Source: Larix kaempferi
Lineage: Eukaryota > Streptophyta > Pinopsida > Pinales > Pinaceae
Length of the DNA stretch: 64,000 bases
Direction of reading: 5' to 3'
NCBI GenBank assembly: GCA_027924585.1
Contig: BSBM01000870.1
Coordinates: forward strand, 496,001 to 560,000
The notes under the pieces were generated by a model that was given only the letters and a program-made list of their open reading frames with translations, searched no databases and was not told where the DNA came from. Made by a program: the position numbers and the translations under genes. The first letter of the stretch is position 1; every line of letters starts with the position of its first letter. Positions 31,831 through 43,559 of the stretch are shown here, in pieces.

Positions 31831-32826
31831 GTGGCATGAGATATTTGGTCATCTAAATTACAAGTATATTTCTCAACTCCATGATAACGATATGTTCATA
31901 GGGATTCCCAATATCAAGTTTTCTAAAGGAGTCTGTCAAAGCTGCATCCTAGGAAAACACCCTGAGCATAAGTTTGAAAGATCCAAAATTGAGCGAACCT
32001 CAGCACCCCTTGAGCTTATCCACAGTGACATATTAGGTCCATTTTCTCATGTGTCTTTGAACCATGCAAAGTACATCCTAACCTTCATAGATGAATTTTA
32101 CAGATATTGTTGGATCTTCTTCCTCAAGTTAAAGTTAGAAGTGTTCAATTTGTTCAAGCTTTTCAAAGCCTCAGTTGAGAGCCAGTCTGGTAGACATATC
32201 AAGATCCTTAGATCTGATAATGGTGGGGAATATATAAAATCTGATTTCCAACAATGTTGTGCTTCTGTTGGCATACAAATTCAACATACTGTTCCCTACA
32301 CACATCAGTAAAATGGTGTTGCTGAGAGGAAGAACGGATCTCTCAAAGAGATGGATACATGAATGCTTGAGGCCAAGTATTTGTCTTCGAGTATTTGGGA
32401 TGACGCTATAAAATTTTCAGCCTACATAAAGAACAAAGTGGATCACAAAGAATTGAAAGGAACCACTCCGTTTGAAGCTTGGACTGGGCACAAACTTGAT
32501 GTTTCTCATTTCAATATTTTTGGCTCCAAGGCTTGGGCTATAATTCCACTTGAGAAGATGAGGGCCATGCATCCCCAAAGAAAACCATGTATTTTTGCTA
32601 GATATTTATAAGAATCCAAGGGCTATAAGTTTCTGAACATTCCCTCTCAAAAATCCTTCATTGAGAGGAATGTTCAATTTGAAGAAGAGCCTTTGCAATC
32701 TATTGAAATTGGAGAACCCTCTACACCACCACCTGAGAGTATAAGTGATGCTCCTATTGATTTTTATGATTCTAATATTTCTAATGATGAATACCATATT
32801 ATTGCAGATCCAATTTCACTACAAGG
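31829..32826 (+). pseudogene. Cop-C integrase
   Basis: The zinc-binding part is LWHEIFGHLNYKYISQL ... CQSCILGKH. The core has IHSDILGPF, FIDEF, LRSDNGGEY and VAERKNGSLKE, so the D,D,E positions are mostly visible. The C-terminal part has FGSKAWAIIPLEK and SKGYKFLNIPS. Stops occur near 32310 (glutamine of QNGVAERKN), 32361 and 32609. It is split into three frames. Confidence 0.85.
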
Positions 32827-33894
32827 ATGAAGTTGGCTGCTAATACCCTTCAAACAGCTGGTGAACTTGTGGGAAATCCTCAAAATCCTAGGAGGACTAG
32901 ATCACAAATTGAGAGTGCTCTTATTGTGAATGATCCTTATCTATCTGAGAAGTGTTTTTTGATGGTTGATTCATATCCTCAGACATATGAGGAAGCCTCA
33001 CATGACCCAATATGGCAGGAATCCATGGATGAGGAGTTTAATTCACTGCAAAAGAATGAAACTTGGGAGCTAGTCAAGCTTCCCCGAGGCATAAAATTGG
33101 TAAGGTGTAAGTGGATATTCAAGACCAAATTTGAAACTTATGGTGTAGACATGAATGATAAGGCAAGGATTTTGGAAAAGGGATTATCCAAAGTCCATGG
33201 GATTGACTACAATTATAATTTTGCACCAATTGCACAAAAGGATTTGATAAGACTAGTTCTAGCAATTTCTGCATCCAAGCACTGGGATGTGCATCACATG
33301 GATGTCAAGAGTGCTTTCTTCCATGGGGATATTGAGGAGGATATATACATGCATCATACATAAGGGTATACATCAGATCCTAGCCTTGTGTTCAGGTTGA
33401 GGACATCCTTATATGGGCTTAAGCAAGCTCCCAGAGCTTGGTATCCTAAGATGGACAACTTCCTCTTGTCACAATATTTTGCTAGATGCAAGTCTGATCC
33501 AAATGTTTACATGAAGCTGATTGATGACTCCATATTGATTATTGTGTTATATTTTGATGAACTACTAATAACAGGTATATCTATCAATCAAATAGATTCA
33601 TTAAAGACCTCCTTGCATCAAGCATTTTCCATGACTGACTTGGGATTTCTTAAGCAATTTTGGGGACTTGAGATTTCACAATCTAAGTTTGGAGCTAAGG
33701 TATATCAGTCAAAATGTGCTTCAGAGCTGGTAAATAAGTTAATTATGGATGATTTCAAGACTTAAAATACTCCCTTCCTTTCAGGAGTCATAATTGAAGA
33801 AGCAGATTCTACACCATTGGTGGACAACACCCTATATAGGAAGATAGTTGGTAACTTGTTGTACTTGAATCATACTTGAACTGATATTGCTTAT
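32827..33894 (+). pseudogene. Cop-C reverse transcriptase, cut by Tat-D
   Basis: Starts in the linker (NPRRTRSQ), then WQESMDEEFNSLQKN, WELVKLPRG, VRCKWIFKTK and HHMDVKSAFFHGDIEEDIYM. After a TAA at 33361, LRTSLYGLKQAPRAWYPKM and the catalytic site VLYFDELLITG follow, with YVDD changed to YFDE so that the second aspartate is lost. TDLGFLKQFWGLEI follows. The frame ends at 33765. The coding sequence stops at 33894, where Tat-D begins, and resumes at 48788. Confidence 0.88.
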
Positions 33895-34892
33895 TGTTGT
33901 TTGGGAATTCTACCCTATAGAGAGGAGAGGGACACTACCAACTTCTGGGATGACAGGTAAATACATTAATCATATCACATAGGCTTCTACAAAAGGAAAG
34001 AGATCAAGGTTCTTGAAGGCATATCTTATTCACGAAGTTCAATCCTAGCTTTTGCTTGCTCCTCTGATCGATCCTCTACTTGATCTTCCGTTTGACAAAC
34101 CTGCAATACAAAGATACCTTCCTCAATGTATCTTGACTTATATAACAATGATGAAATTTAAATACAATTTAGACATCAAATACAATCAAGCATTTAATAC
34201 AAACAAATATGCAATCCATTAGACATTTGATTGGGATGGGAAGGGCATTTCAACCTTTATTGTCAAAAGTAAATAATCAGTACAAGTATACTTGATCATA
34301 CAGAGTGCTTGTGCAACCGGATCCTGGGTTCTTGCTCTTCACACTAACTTTGGAATTCCTCCAGCGTAACAACCCTTAATGCATAGTTTCTCCTCCTCAC
34401 TCTCATATAGCCCCCTTGTATTTATGGGACAAGATAGGTAGTTTGATTGGGAAGTTGGGGAAGTTGCAAAACCAACTGCAACTAATCCCAATTAGTCAAA
34501 TTAATTTATTTTTTATTACTTTTTAAGGTGTATTCTAGTTTTCTTAAGTGGAGTAGCGTTCAACATGAAACTTCCCTGCTTTACAACCAGCGTTTGCAAG
34601 ATTTTTTGAGTTGTGCGCTACTCTATTGAAGCAAAGTAGAGTATTTCAAGAGGCAAACGCTACTTTATTGAAGTGGAGTAGAGTATTTTAGCAGGAAAAT
34701 GCTACTATCATGCTTATAGAGTAGCGTTTCTCCCCAAAAGTAGGTGAAATGAGATTTGTATTAGCTGCAGAGGGGTAAGTCTAGTCCATTCATCATCTAA
34801 GGCCATCATGCTCTTCAATCCCAGTTGTCCTTTTGTGTGATCGACAGCTAAAGGTGATCATGGACGGAGAAGTGCAGATTTGACCTATAACA
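33895..34892 (-). mobile_element. Tat-D 3' LTR
   Basis: Pairs with 47773-48787. It is followed by AATGCCCCTT, the complement of a polypurine tract. It contains imperfect palindromes with GCTACT and AGTAGAGTATTT between 34610 and 34735. Confidence 0.92.
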
Positions 34893-36231
34893 AATGCCCC
34901 TTAATGTGTGAGGTCAAAGAGAAGTGATGGCCGAAATACATTATAATTCCAAGTCAGCGGAAGATCAAGAGACCACAGAACCAAGTCACAAAAGTACCTG
35001 AAATAAAAATCAAGTTCAGCGAGCAATTACAATCTTGACATCATGTAGATGTGTAGCATGATACAACATGATCTCCAATACATAACTAGGAGATGTATAT
35101 ATAGCATGGCCACTGAAATACAAGCGTGGATCCATGTCAGAATGAGAGATCATAGCCATAACAAAAAACTGGATCTATGTCTCATGGAGAGCCAAAAAAT
35201 GAGTGAGGCTCAGTCTTGTGCATCTTGGGTGATAACATAATGAGGTAATGCTATCAAAATCCCAAGGTCTTCATCCAAAACAACCCAAGGTACAAACCCT
35301 AACCATGTGAATAAATGAGCTGAAGTTGAACATGGGGGGGTATCGTTTGATTACCGGTCATTGATGTATACCGTTAACAATCGCGAGGGCTTCTACCGTT
35401 AATGATAATAGGGCCCAAGGTACCTAACACGATCCAACAAGTGTGAATAAGTGGAATTGAAGTCGAACACCTAACGGACCTATCGAATAAGAGACATTGA
35501 TGTATTCTCATTATTCAATGACGAGGGAAATTGCCATTGATGACTGCAATCCCCAAGGTACTAACCAAAACTCTAAAATTCATTCCCAGTGCAAAATGAG
35601 TTGATGTCGATGGGAAGAAGTCTGTTGGAAGGGAGGCCTTAAGGCATCCTCCATCATCCAACATGAGGAACACTCAAATGGTATGAGCTAATGTGGAGTA
35701 GGACATGTAACAAGACTGACACTAGGATAACCGACACATGAGGTCAAGGTAAACTATAGAATGGCCGACATAGGCTATATCCTTTAACAGTGAGCACGAC
35801 ACAAAGTGACTTAGGAAGTTTTCAACATGATGGGAAAATGATATAAGGCTGTAATGTAGGAGACATTAGAAGACCCTCCATATGGTTGGAAGAATAACCA
35901 ACCAGGGGAGTAAACAACTCAGAGATCAGGTTCACCCTAAAGTCAAAAACTAAACCCAACTAAAATGATAGACTCAAATAGGTGTTGTGTTCAAGGATAG
36001 GACTGACTGAACTCCCTTTGAAACTGTAAGATGTGATATACCCTTCTTATCCCTTATTTTTTTTAGATAAAAGAATACCTTTCTTGTTGTTTTAATGAGG
36101 CCAAGAAATAATTAAAACTCAATAGAGCCAACCATGTAAAGAGTTTAACGATCCCATGGGAGGAAGACTCAGGACCTTCTTCATTGTTTACAAAGTTCGA
36201 ACAAGAGATAGAAGATTACTCTACAGTACTG
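34893..36231 (-). other. Tat-D 3' noncoding region with degenerate repeats
   Basis: No gene is recognised. Three degenerate copies of a 125-140-bp unit start near 35284, 35411 and 35550, each with CCAAGGTAC, a GTGAATAA-like word and a GAAGT(C/T)GA word. They lie between the 3' LTR and the module shared with TatNA. Confidence 0.5.
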
Positions 36232-36780
36232 ATCTCTGGATTTTATTATCGAGACGAGATCTATTCTTGCTCGCCGGTGTTTTCAATTTTAAGGAGTTTG
36301 AAAAACTTAAACAATAACTCCATTCACCTACTCATGGATTTTAGTATCGAGCCCAAGTAGGTTAATGCTCGCCGGTGTTTTCCTATTTATAGAGTCTGAA
36401 AAACTTAAACAATCCTCTATTTACCCTATCATGGATTTCACATCGATCTTGAGTAGGTGAGTGCTCGCTTGGTGTTTTCATGTTTCGAGAGCCTGAAAAA
36501 CCTAAAGAAGGCTCCAAAAGGTCCTTTTTTGTAAATTTAGTCTCCTCCCTTGAAAAAGTGTAAAACAATGGAAGAAGAACTCTTCTAGCCACGGATGACT
36601 AGAGTATTCATTTTTCGTAAGTTATCCGCAAAAGTCTGGAAAAGGGTTAAACTTATACTTAAGCAGATGGGCCTTCAATTCCTTTAACGAGCTTGAAGAG
36701 GACAAGTTTGCTCGGAAATCTTGTTTAGGTTTCAATAGTCCAAACAAGAGCTTAAAATGACTTAAATAATAGCTTCTAGG
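36232..36780 (-). repeat. Tat-D conserved 3' module (97-bp repeats plus core block)
   Basis: GCTCGCCGG or GCTCGC recurs at 36269, 36367 and 36463, a period of 96-98 bp. Each is followed by GTGTTTTC and a GAGTCTGAAAAAC word. The core block at 36570-36770 holds ACTCTTCTAGCC, ACTAGAGTATTCATTTTTCG, GGTTAAACTTATACT and AAGAGCTTAAAA. The same order is found in TatNA at 17850-18320. Confidence 0.8.
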
Positions 36781-37207
36781 ATCATGACTCATGACCTGCC
36801 AAAGACTAGGATCTCAACAACCAAGTTAGTATTATCGACAAAAAATATTCAATGACATAAAATTTCAACCATAAAGTACTTAATGTGGTCCGTCAATAAA
36901 GAAATTAAGTCCTAATAGATTGATGCTACGAAAGTCTAGTGAAAATTTGAGAAACATAGGTTAAATTCATCTCATCAACATTTATAGGTATTAATGATTA
37001 AATAGAACGCTTTTTTATGAAATTTGAAACTATAGACTTTTCAAAAAAGTGGGTAAAAAATGAAATTCAAATTCATATATGTAATTTCATTTTGAAGACT
37101 CAAATATCACATTTGGAATTGTAGAGCAAGTTTTCGAGCAAACCCTTGATCTTCAACCATTCATAGCAATCGAATCGGGTGACCATTCAACCTCAAACCT
37201 CTTCCAA

Positions 37208-37470
37208 GTAAGTTATTTTCATCCCTACTTGCATTTTGATGGTTCATTTGTCAATTTTCATGCTTAAAAACACTTATCTAGACATGCTCAACTCGTGATT
37301 TTCGTGTATGCTACTATATAAGGGTAGAGTAGAGTATTTTTAAGGGTGAATGCTATTGTTCCTCAAGGATAGTAGCATCCAAACGTGACTGGATTCTTAT
37401 AGAGTAGTGTTTTCCCTTGAGTATGCCTAAAAAATGCTCAAGAACTAAAAATTGACCCTTCTTTTGACAG
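37208..37470 (+). other. Putative leader intron of the Tat-D antisense gene
   Basis: CCAA|GTAAGT at 37204-37213 fits a plant 5' splice site. TTTTGACAG| at 37470 fits a 3' splice site, directly before the ATG at 37472. A TATA-like CATATATG lies near 37074. The intron interior (37310-37410) carries the same GCTACT...AGTAGAGTATTTT palindromic motif as the LTR. Not proven without transcripts. Confidence 0.45.
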
Positions 37471-37471
37471 G

Positions 37472-38709
37472 ATGGCACTTATTTGGAGGGAAAGGGAGCA
37501 TGAAGAGATGGATAGGGTGGCTATGCAAGATCCTACCACTCTTCATGCGCTTAGAAGGTGTGGTTTATTGAAATTCTACTGAACCGTAAACATGAGGACA
37601 CTCAACCGTTTACTTCAAAGACTCATTCAGTATTGGGATGCCAATGCCAATATGTTTAATATCCGGGGAGAGACCCTGGACCTTACTGTTGATGACATAT
37701 ACTTCATTACAAAGCTCTCTATGAGAGGAGATCCTGTAAACCTGAAAGGGTCCTCACGTAATGTGGGTGCCATGTCCGTACAAGATTATGTAAATGCATA
37801 CTATGTGGAAGGTACTGAGAAATGTGGAAGTCAGATTCTTATTTCTACTCTTACAAGCTACCCTCTGAGGGTTATTATAAGTATGTTGAACCGAATGGGA
37901 GGTAGTGCCACACAACACCTAGCCTCAAAGTACTACATGCATATTGGTATCGAATTCTTGGAAGGTCATGTATATGATTGGTGCACAAGTCTCTTAGCAA
38001 ACATGAAGCTCCAACTCTCAGGGTGTAAGACCGAGAGAATGAAGAAATTTGGATATGGCAACATTCTTTGTACATTCTTCTTTGAGAGGGTACCTGCTCT
38101 TAGTTTGGGCACGCCTTTTCCCCCGGTCATTCCTCGTGAGCCGAGATTGGGCCATTGGGGTGACATTTTTCTCCGCCAGGGTGGAGGTGAAAGCCATTTT
38201 TGCTATCACACTAATGATTTCTGGGGATGTTGGGAGAGACAGGTGCCAACATTTGAGCAATTTATGTATGTTGGTTTAGACTTCCGTCATGATCCAAAGC
38301 TGGTACTTCCTCTAGGTGGTTCCTGGGGAGAGATAGGCATGTTTATGTTTTGAAAAATATTTAATTTTTTCAAATTTTTAAAGTATATAATTTTTATGAT
38401 GAGTTTGAAATTCTAAACAAATTTTCATATGTAGATGTTGGACCAGTTCATCTCGAGGGACATCCTACTACTTTCGTGAGGCCCATTGATGTGGGTGTAG
38501 CTGATGCTATGCTAGGGGCTATAGAGAGGAAGATGAGTCGGTTGACTCATGATATTCCTACATATCGCATTGAGCGAATGCCCATTGACATGCAGGAGGA
38601 TGTAGTCGGTGTGCCCCCAGCCTAGATTAGATTGCTGCGGAAGGTAGCCAGGCTGGTCATATGTTATCGAGAGGAAGTGGATGCAGATGAGGCCCCACCT
38701 TCTCCATAG
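37472..38709 (+). pseudogene. Tat-D antisense ORF, two exons, plant-mobile-domain-like
   Basis: The ATG at 37472 sits one base after a splice acceptor. Exon 37472-38336 is joined to 38435-38709 across a 98-bp GC-AG intron (AG|GCATGT ... ATATGTAG|AT). The phase is kept, giving SWGEI-D-VGPVHLEGH. The protein would be about 380 residues. Near residue 40 come RTLNRLLQRLIQYWD, a GETLDLTVDDIYFITKLS segment and RGDPV. This pattern resembles the N-terminal part of plant mobile domain (aminotransferase-like) proteins, where W, F, GE and LxDVxxLxxLxxxG recur. In-frame stops at 37580 (TGA) and 38623 (TAG) disable it here. It lies antisense to pol, between integrase and the 3' LTR. The function in the element is unknown. 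The domain assignment is tentative. Confidence 0.65.
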
Positions 38710-39066
38710 GATAAGGATATTTTATGTATATTTTAAGGCCATCGAGCCCAATTTGGTATCTTGATATGACTCTGTGATAGACTTATGTTCCAAACTCATA
38801 CTATTTTTTGTTACAGTATCGGATATATATACAATATCGGCTTATATTTACATGTGTGTGTTTAAATTTATGTGCAAATGTTTATTTATCGACGTGTATG
38901 ATACAAATGTCAATCTACAACATAATTTGAAAATGAATCAGCTAATGCATCCAAATTCCTTGGAATATGTTGATATATGATGGAATTAAACTGTCTTTCC
39001 AATAATTTAACTCACAAAAACTGTCATAGCAAAACAGGATCTCTAATCTGATAAACACCCGTCAAC
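38710..39066. other. No feature recognised
   Basis: AT-rich stretch between the antisense ORF end and the second RNase H; the two genes converge on it. Nothing further was seen. Confidence 0.4.
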
Positions 39067-39346
39067 TGAATACAACTAGTTGCGAATCAAGTCTTACCTC
39101 CAAATGTAAAATGCCCTAGATAAGAGAATCCCAGAGAAGTTCTATGACCGCACTGTACTCAGCTACATTATTTGTCATGGGACCCAAACAAACCCCCCAT
39201 GAAGAAACCAGTTGGCTAGTCGGTGAGTAAATGACCCAGGCTGTTGAATCCAACTGTCGGGTGTGGCGACTGGCGCCATCAGCAAATCCTAAAAAATGTT
39301 CAGTCGACATCTGAAACATGAAGTGAGAAAACACACATAAGGTCAA
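39067..39346 (-). pseudogene. Tat-D second RNase H (archaeal-like type), after integrase
   Basis: The minus strand from about 39300 reads FLGFADGASR, a WVIYSP strand, SSWGVCLG, NNVAEYSAVIELL and, after a TAG at 39116, LHLEVRLDSQLVV. The D of FADG, the E of AEYSAV and the D of RLDSQLV match the catalytic positions of the extra RNase H found in plant Tat-lineage elements, a family also seen as RVT_3 in plant genes. The last part of the domain is not visible. The order here is integrase, then this domain, with about 70 bp between. The frame may start upstream of the ATG at 39346. Confidence 0.8.
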
Positions 39347-39414
39347 CTAATGATCATAAGAAAAAACTAGTTCTACAAAATGTACAACTATAATACTTCA
39401 AAAAACACACATGC

Positions 39415-40998
39415 CTAAGCATAGTACTTCTTCAAGTAGAGCCCATTTCTAGGCTTGGGCAGCTTATTACCCTCGTAGTCAGTTAGCTCATAAGCACCTT
39501 TCTTCAGTGCTTTCGAGATTATATAAGGGCCAAGCCACATGGACTTGAACTTGCTAGCCCCTAAAGGTTCCTTGTCCTGATCCCAAAGTAGAATAAGGTC
39601 TCCTTCAAGAAAAACCCTAGGTCTGACAGACTTATCGTACTGTCCTTTGACTCGTTTATTATGGACCTCGTTTGCTGTGAGCTCATCATGGTGCTGCTCA
39701 TCTAGATGTTCTAAATGTAGCAAACGTTCTTCTAGTACTGAATTTTATGGTAACAGTTGGAAAACCAACTTTAATGAGGGAATCTCACATTCAATCGGAA
39801 CGACTGCTTCTATCCCATGCACAAGTTGGAAGGGAGAGAACTCGGTAGCAGTCTTTACGTTTGCTCGATAAGCCCAAAGAGTAGGATACAACATGATGTG
39901 CCAGTTATTTCGACTGACATTACTGGTTCTTTGTAGAATAGTCTTCAAAGTTTTGTTCACCGCTTCGACCTGACCATTCGCCTATGGATAGAATGAGGAC
40001 GAATGCTCCTGACGAAAACCTAGCATGGTATAAATCTCGGTCATCATGTTCTAAAAATGATGATCCTAATCTATCACGATCACTTTGGGTATGTCAAACC
40101 TTGCGATAATCTGATTGATCATGAAATAAGCGACGATTTCTCCATCCTCCTTAATAGTAGGCATTGGCTCGGCCCACTTAGTGAAGTAGTCGATGGCAAC
40201 GATAATATAACGATGGCCTCCAGCCGAAACTGGATTACAAATCATTTAATCAACCCCCCATTTGGTGAAGGGACCTGCTGTGATCACAGGATGAAGAGGA
40301 GCTAGATGTGCTCTCATAAATATGGTGAAAAACTGACATGGATGGCAATGTTTCACAGCTTCCACACAATATTTAAAGAATGTGGGCCAAAAATACACGG
40401 CACACAGTATTTTCTGAGCTGTTTCCAACCCAAAAAGATGACCCCCACAAGCTCCACTATGAGCATCATTCAATACTAACTCTGCTTCTTCTAAAGTCAA
40501 ACAACATCGTAAGATGAAGTCTATCCCACGTCTGTACAAAGTATCAGAAATAATGAGATAGTTTTTCGCATGACTTTTCAGTTTGCATCGTTCTTCTCTA
40601 GAAAAAGTGGTAGGACACCTCAAAGTCTGGAGATATACTAAAATATCCCCGTACCATGGGTCAGAGGAGGCAATAAGGAAGATATGTTCATCTGAGAATG
40701 ATGACTCTTCTTTGATATGCACTAAGTCACTCGGAAATTCTGAAATTAATTCAACGAACACTAGTGATTTCTTCGACTTGGCAGACTGAAAAACCAAATC
40801 AAAATCTTGCAAGATTACAATCCATTTATTATATTTCCCACCGATGATACATCGAGTGAGAATGTATTGGAAAGGATTGACCTCCATAATCACAATAGTG
40901 GTTTGTAAAAGGATATAGTGACAAAGCCTCCGCATTGCATAGACCGCAGCTAGTGCTAACTTCTCAACATGTGAATACTTAATCTCAAGAGCTATCAA
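39415..40998 (-). pseudogene. Tat-D RNase H end and integrase
   Basis: From 40998: a connection and RNase H end (KYSHVEKLALAAVYAMRRLCHY), a tether, and the integrase zinc-binding region (AHSGACGGHLFG ... YFWPTF ... CHPCQ). Then the core with WGVD, IIVAIDYFTKWAEPMP, FDIPKVIVID, FYP-ANGQVEAVNKTLK and HIMLYPTLWAYR. The C-terminal domain runs from 39723 to 39415: RVFLEGDLILLWDQDK, WLGPYIISKAL, GAYELTDYEGN, ending GLYLKKYYA. Stops lie near 40245, 40073, 40055, 39983 and 39745. The motifs fit Tat rather than chromovirus integrase, and no chromodomain is present. Confidence 0.88.
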
Positions 40999-41046
40999 TG
41001 TGCGCGAGAGATAATAAACGACATGCTCTTGGAGCGTATCGTCCTC

Positions 41047-42333
41047 CTAAACTAGTACAATGCCAATTGTGTATACGGACACCGCTAGATATAAGAGGAA
41101 ATCCTTTCTATAATCAGGCAGGCTTAACAAGGGGGCTGATAGTAATGCCTTTTTCAAGGCCTCAAACGATGCTTGAGCAGCCTCATCCCACAAGAAGTAG
41201 GTATTTTGTTTAAGCATTCTCATGAAACCTTTTGTAATTTTAGCATAGTTTATGATAACACATCGTAGGAAGTTAGACATGCCTTGCAAACTTTGGAGTT
41301 GTCTCAAGGTGCGAGGAGGAGGCAGATTTACAATCGCCTCAACTTTTAATGGGTCGACCATTATGCCATGACTAGATACAATAAAGCCTAGTAAATGTCC
41401 CGATTCGACACAAAATACGCACTTGTTAGGATTCAATCGAATCTTGTATTGTCTGCACCATTCAAACACAAGTCTCAAATGAGTTGGATGATCCCATCTC
41501 TTGTGAGATCGCACCGGGAGGTCATCCAAGTGGAGTTCAACTAGGTGCTTGATATCATGAAAAGTGAAATTCATTGCTCACTGGAACGTAGCTCCAACAT
41601 TCTTTAAGCCAAACGGAATCTTACAATAGGAAAAGGTTCCCCACGGGAAAATAAAAGATGTTTTGTGTTGATCTTCGGGTTTGATTTGAATTTGATTATA
41701 TCCCAAAAATCCATCCATGAAAGAAAACATCTCGTGTCCCACACATGCATCTATGATCTGGTCAATAAATGGTGTGGGGTAGTTATCTTTCAGAAAAGCT
41801 TTGTTCAGATCCTAAAAGTCAGTACAGACTCGGATGGTACCTTTCCTTTTATCAACTGGAATAGGATTCGAAACCCATTCCATCATGTCGATCGGATAGA
41901 TAAATCCGGCTTTAAGCAATTTTTCAACCTCCGCCTTAATCACGACCGCTTTTCGAGGATTCACAGGACGTGGCTTTTGTCTCACAAGTTTTGCGTTAGG
42001 GTATGTTGTGATGACATGCTCAACGATGGTTGGATCGATGCCTGGCATCTCCTCATAAGACCAAGCAAAAATATCGCAGAATTCTTTAAAAAGTTTGGTA
42101 TACAGAGCGATCTCCTCCGGAGAACAATCTGCTCCAATAAAAATGTTTTCCACGACCCCGGGTTTGGTGGAAATGTTAATCGAGATGGTTCTTGATATAT
42201 TAGCCATATTCCCTTCAGCGTAAATAGTACTTGAAGTGGAAGAGGAAAAATCAACATTCTGACCAGGTCTCATTGAAAACTCTCCTCTCTCTATCCTGTC
42301 TAGGTTTGGAAGCAGGTAGGACCTGTGGTGCAT
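41047..42333 (-). pseudogene. Tat-D reverse transcriptase and native RNase H
   Basis: The frame 41812-42333 leads in with SPEEIALYTKLFKEFCDIFAWSYEEMPGID and RPVNPRKAVVIKAEVEKLL. After a stop come the polymerase motifs FSFMDGFLGYNQI, FPWGTFSYCKIPFGL, then a TGA at about 41575 in ATFQ-AM, and the catalytic LHLDDLPV near 41526 where relatives have YVDD. LLGFIVSSHGI and SLQGMSNFLR follow. RNase H begins LLYLAVSVYTIGIVLV near 41080: there is no aspartate at the position used in Ty3 RNase H (YTDAS). The EKLALAAVYA glutamate is kept in the next frame. Confidence 0.9.
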
Positions 42334-42759
42334 GTGTTCCCAAGGCTAGTCTAGGCCCATCATGGCTTCCAAAATGGCTTCATCAGATCACAAAACTGTG
42401 TCTAAACAATCAAAAGAGTGGGTCGAGTTTACTGACCATGCAAGAGCATAGTCCATGTCCGACTCAGCAGAGATTGGCGGACTCATGATATGTTCCGTTG
42501 CAGCATGTTGTGCTTCCATGTATGCTACTTTTGCAATGGATAAGGGCACTGATGATTCTGATACAGTAGGAATGATCCATGGATCAATCCTTAAATCGAC
42601 CGTGAAAATTTCAGTAGATGTACCTTCATCAGAATGCATGAAAAGAACGGGAGTAGGTAGGTCAAAAGTGCCTATTAATGACCCATAAAGCCCTGCTCCT
42701 AAATTCTCATTTACTGGGGCAAATTGATCAACTAAAGGAACTGTGGATTATGATGAAGT

Positions 42760-43515
42760 ATGGTTGTTTTTCCGAGAGAACGAAAGCTGATCAACTGTGA
42801 CGATCTTACCTTCGTGAGGGAACATAATAACTCAGAAAACTACCGATGAAATAGCTCGCATAGCATATGTCCAGCTCCTTCCTAACTGTATATTGTAATC
42901 AAGCGGAGTGTCCAAAACTTCAATCTCTACAACAACTGTCTTATCAACCAGTGTGACGTCAAATGATGGAAAGAATTTGTGTGGATGGAAAGTTCTACCA
43001 TCAAATGCAGTAAGCAGTGTGTTAGAGGGGGCTAACTCGGGAGAACCCAAGGCTTTCCAACAAGAAATCAGCATTACGCACGTAGACGCGCTCTCATCTA
43101 TGACTGCTCATTCAATGGTCATAGGACCATGAACTACCTCTATTTGAAGGGCAGCGTGGTATGGAAACCAGTATTTGATATCAAACATATCAAAATGCGC
43201 AGTCATGTTGGATGATTCCATACTTCCAATCACTGCCAGAAGTGCATTTCTTTGTAATGGAAAACTTTGAAAAACTTCTAAGGTGGACATAGCACAAGGG
43301 GTCTGGGCTAGATCTTCAACAACACTATAGTTCACAGCAGCTCGTGCATTGGGATTGTGCGAAGCCCATTTCAAGACACCTTTCGGGATCTTGGGCAGTG
43401 GGTCCACAGGAATGTGGAGAGGAGTGGAAGATTCAGGAACATCTTTATCCTTATTATGCGAATACAGGGTATAATTTCTTGCCCGCGTTTGTAAAAGAGC
43501 ATCTGAGTTAACCAT
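42760..43515 (-). pseudogene. Tat-D protease region
   Basis: From 43515 the frame has a long N-terminal part (AAVNYSVVEDLAQTPCAMSTLEVFQSFP). After a TGA the retropepsin segment reads VIDESASTCVMLISCWKALGSPEL near 43105, TLLTAFDGRTFHP, VDKTVVVEIEV, PLDYNIQLGRSWTY and FPHEGKIVTVDQLSF. This string of motifs is characteristic of Tat/Ogre proteases, in which the active site is DEGAS rather than DSGAS. Here it is DESAS. Stops at 43107 and 42831 break it. Confidence 0.88.
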
Positions 43516-43559
43516 ATTAATAAAATTTTGATCAACTGAAGCGTGGGTGGTGCCCCCAG

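Noticed and set aside
38774-38980. 68-codon + frame after the antisense gene
   Set aside because: Low-complexity, AT-driven hydrophobic frame without a domain or splice link to the upstream exons.
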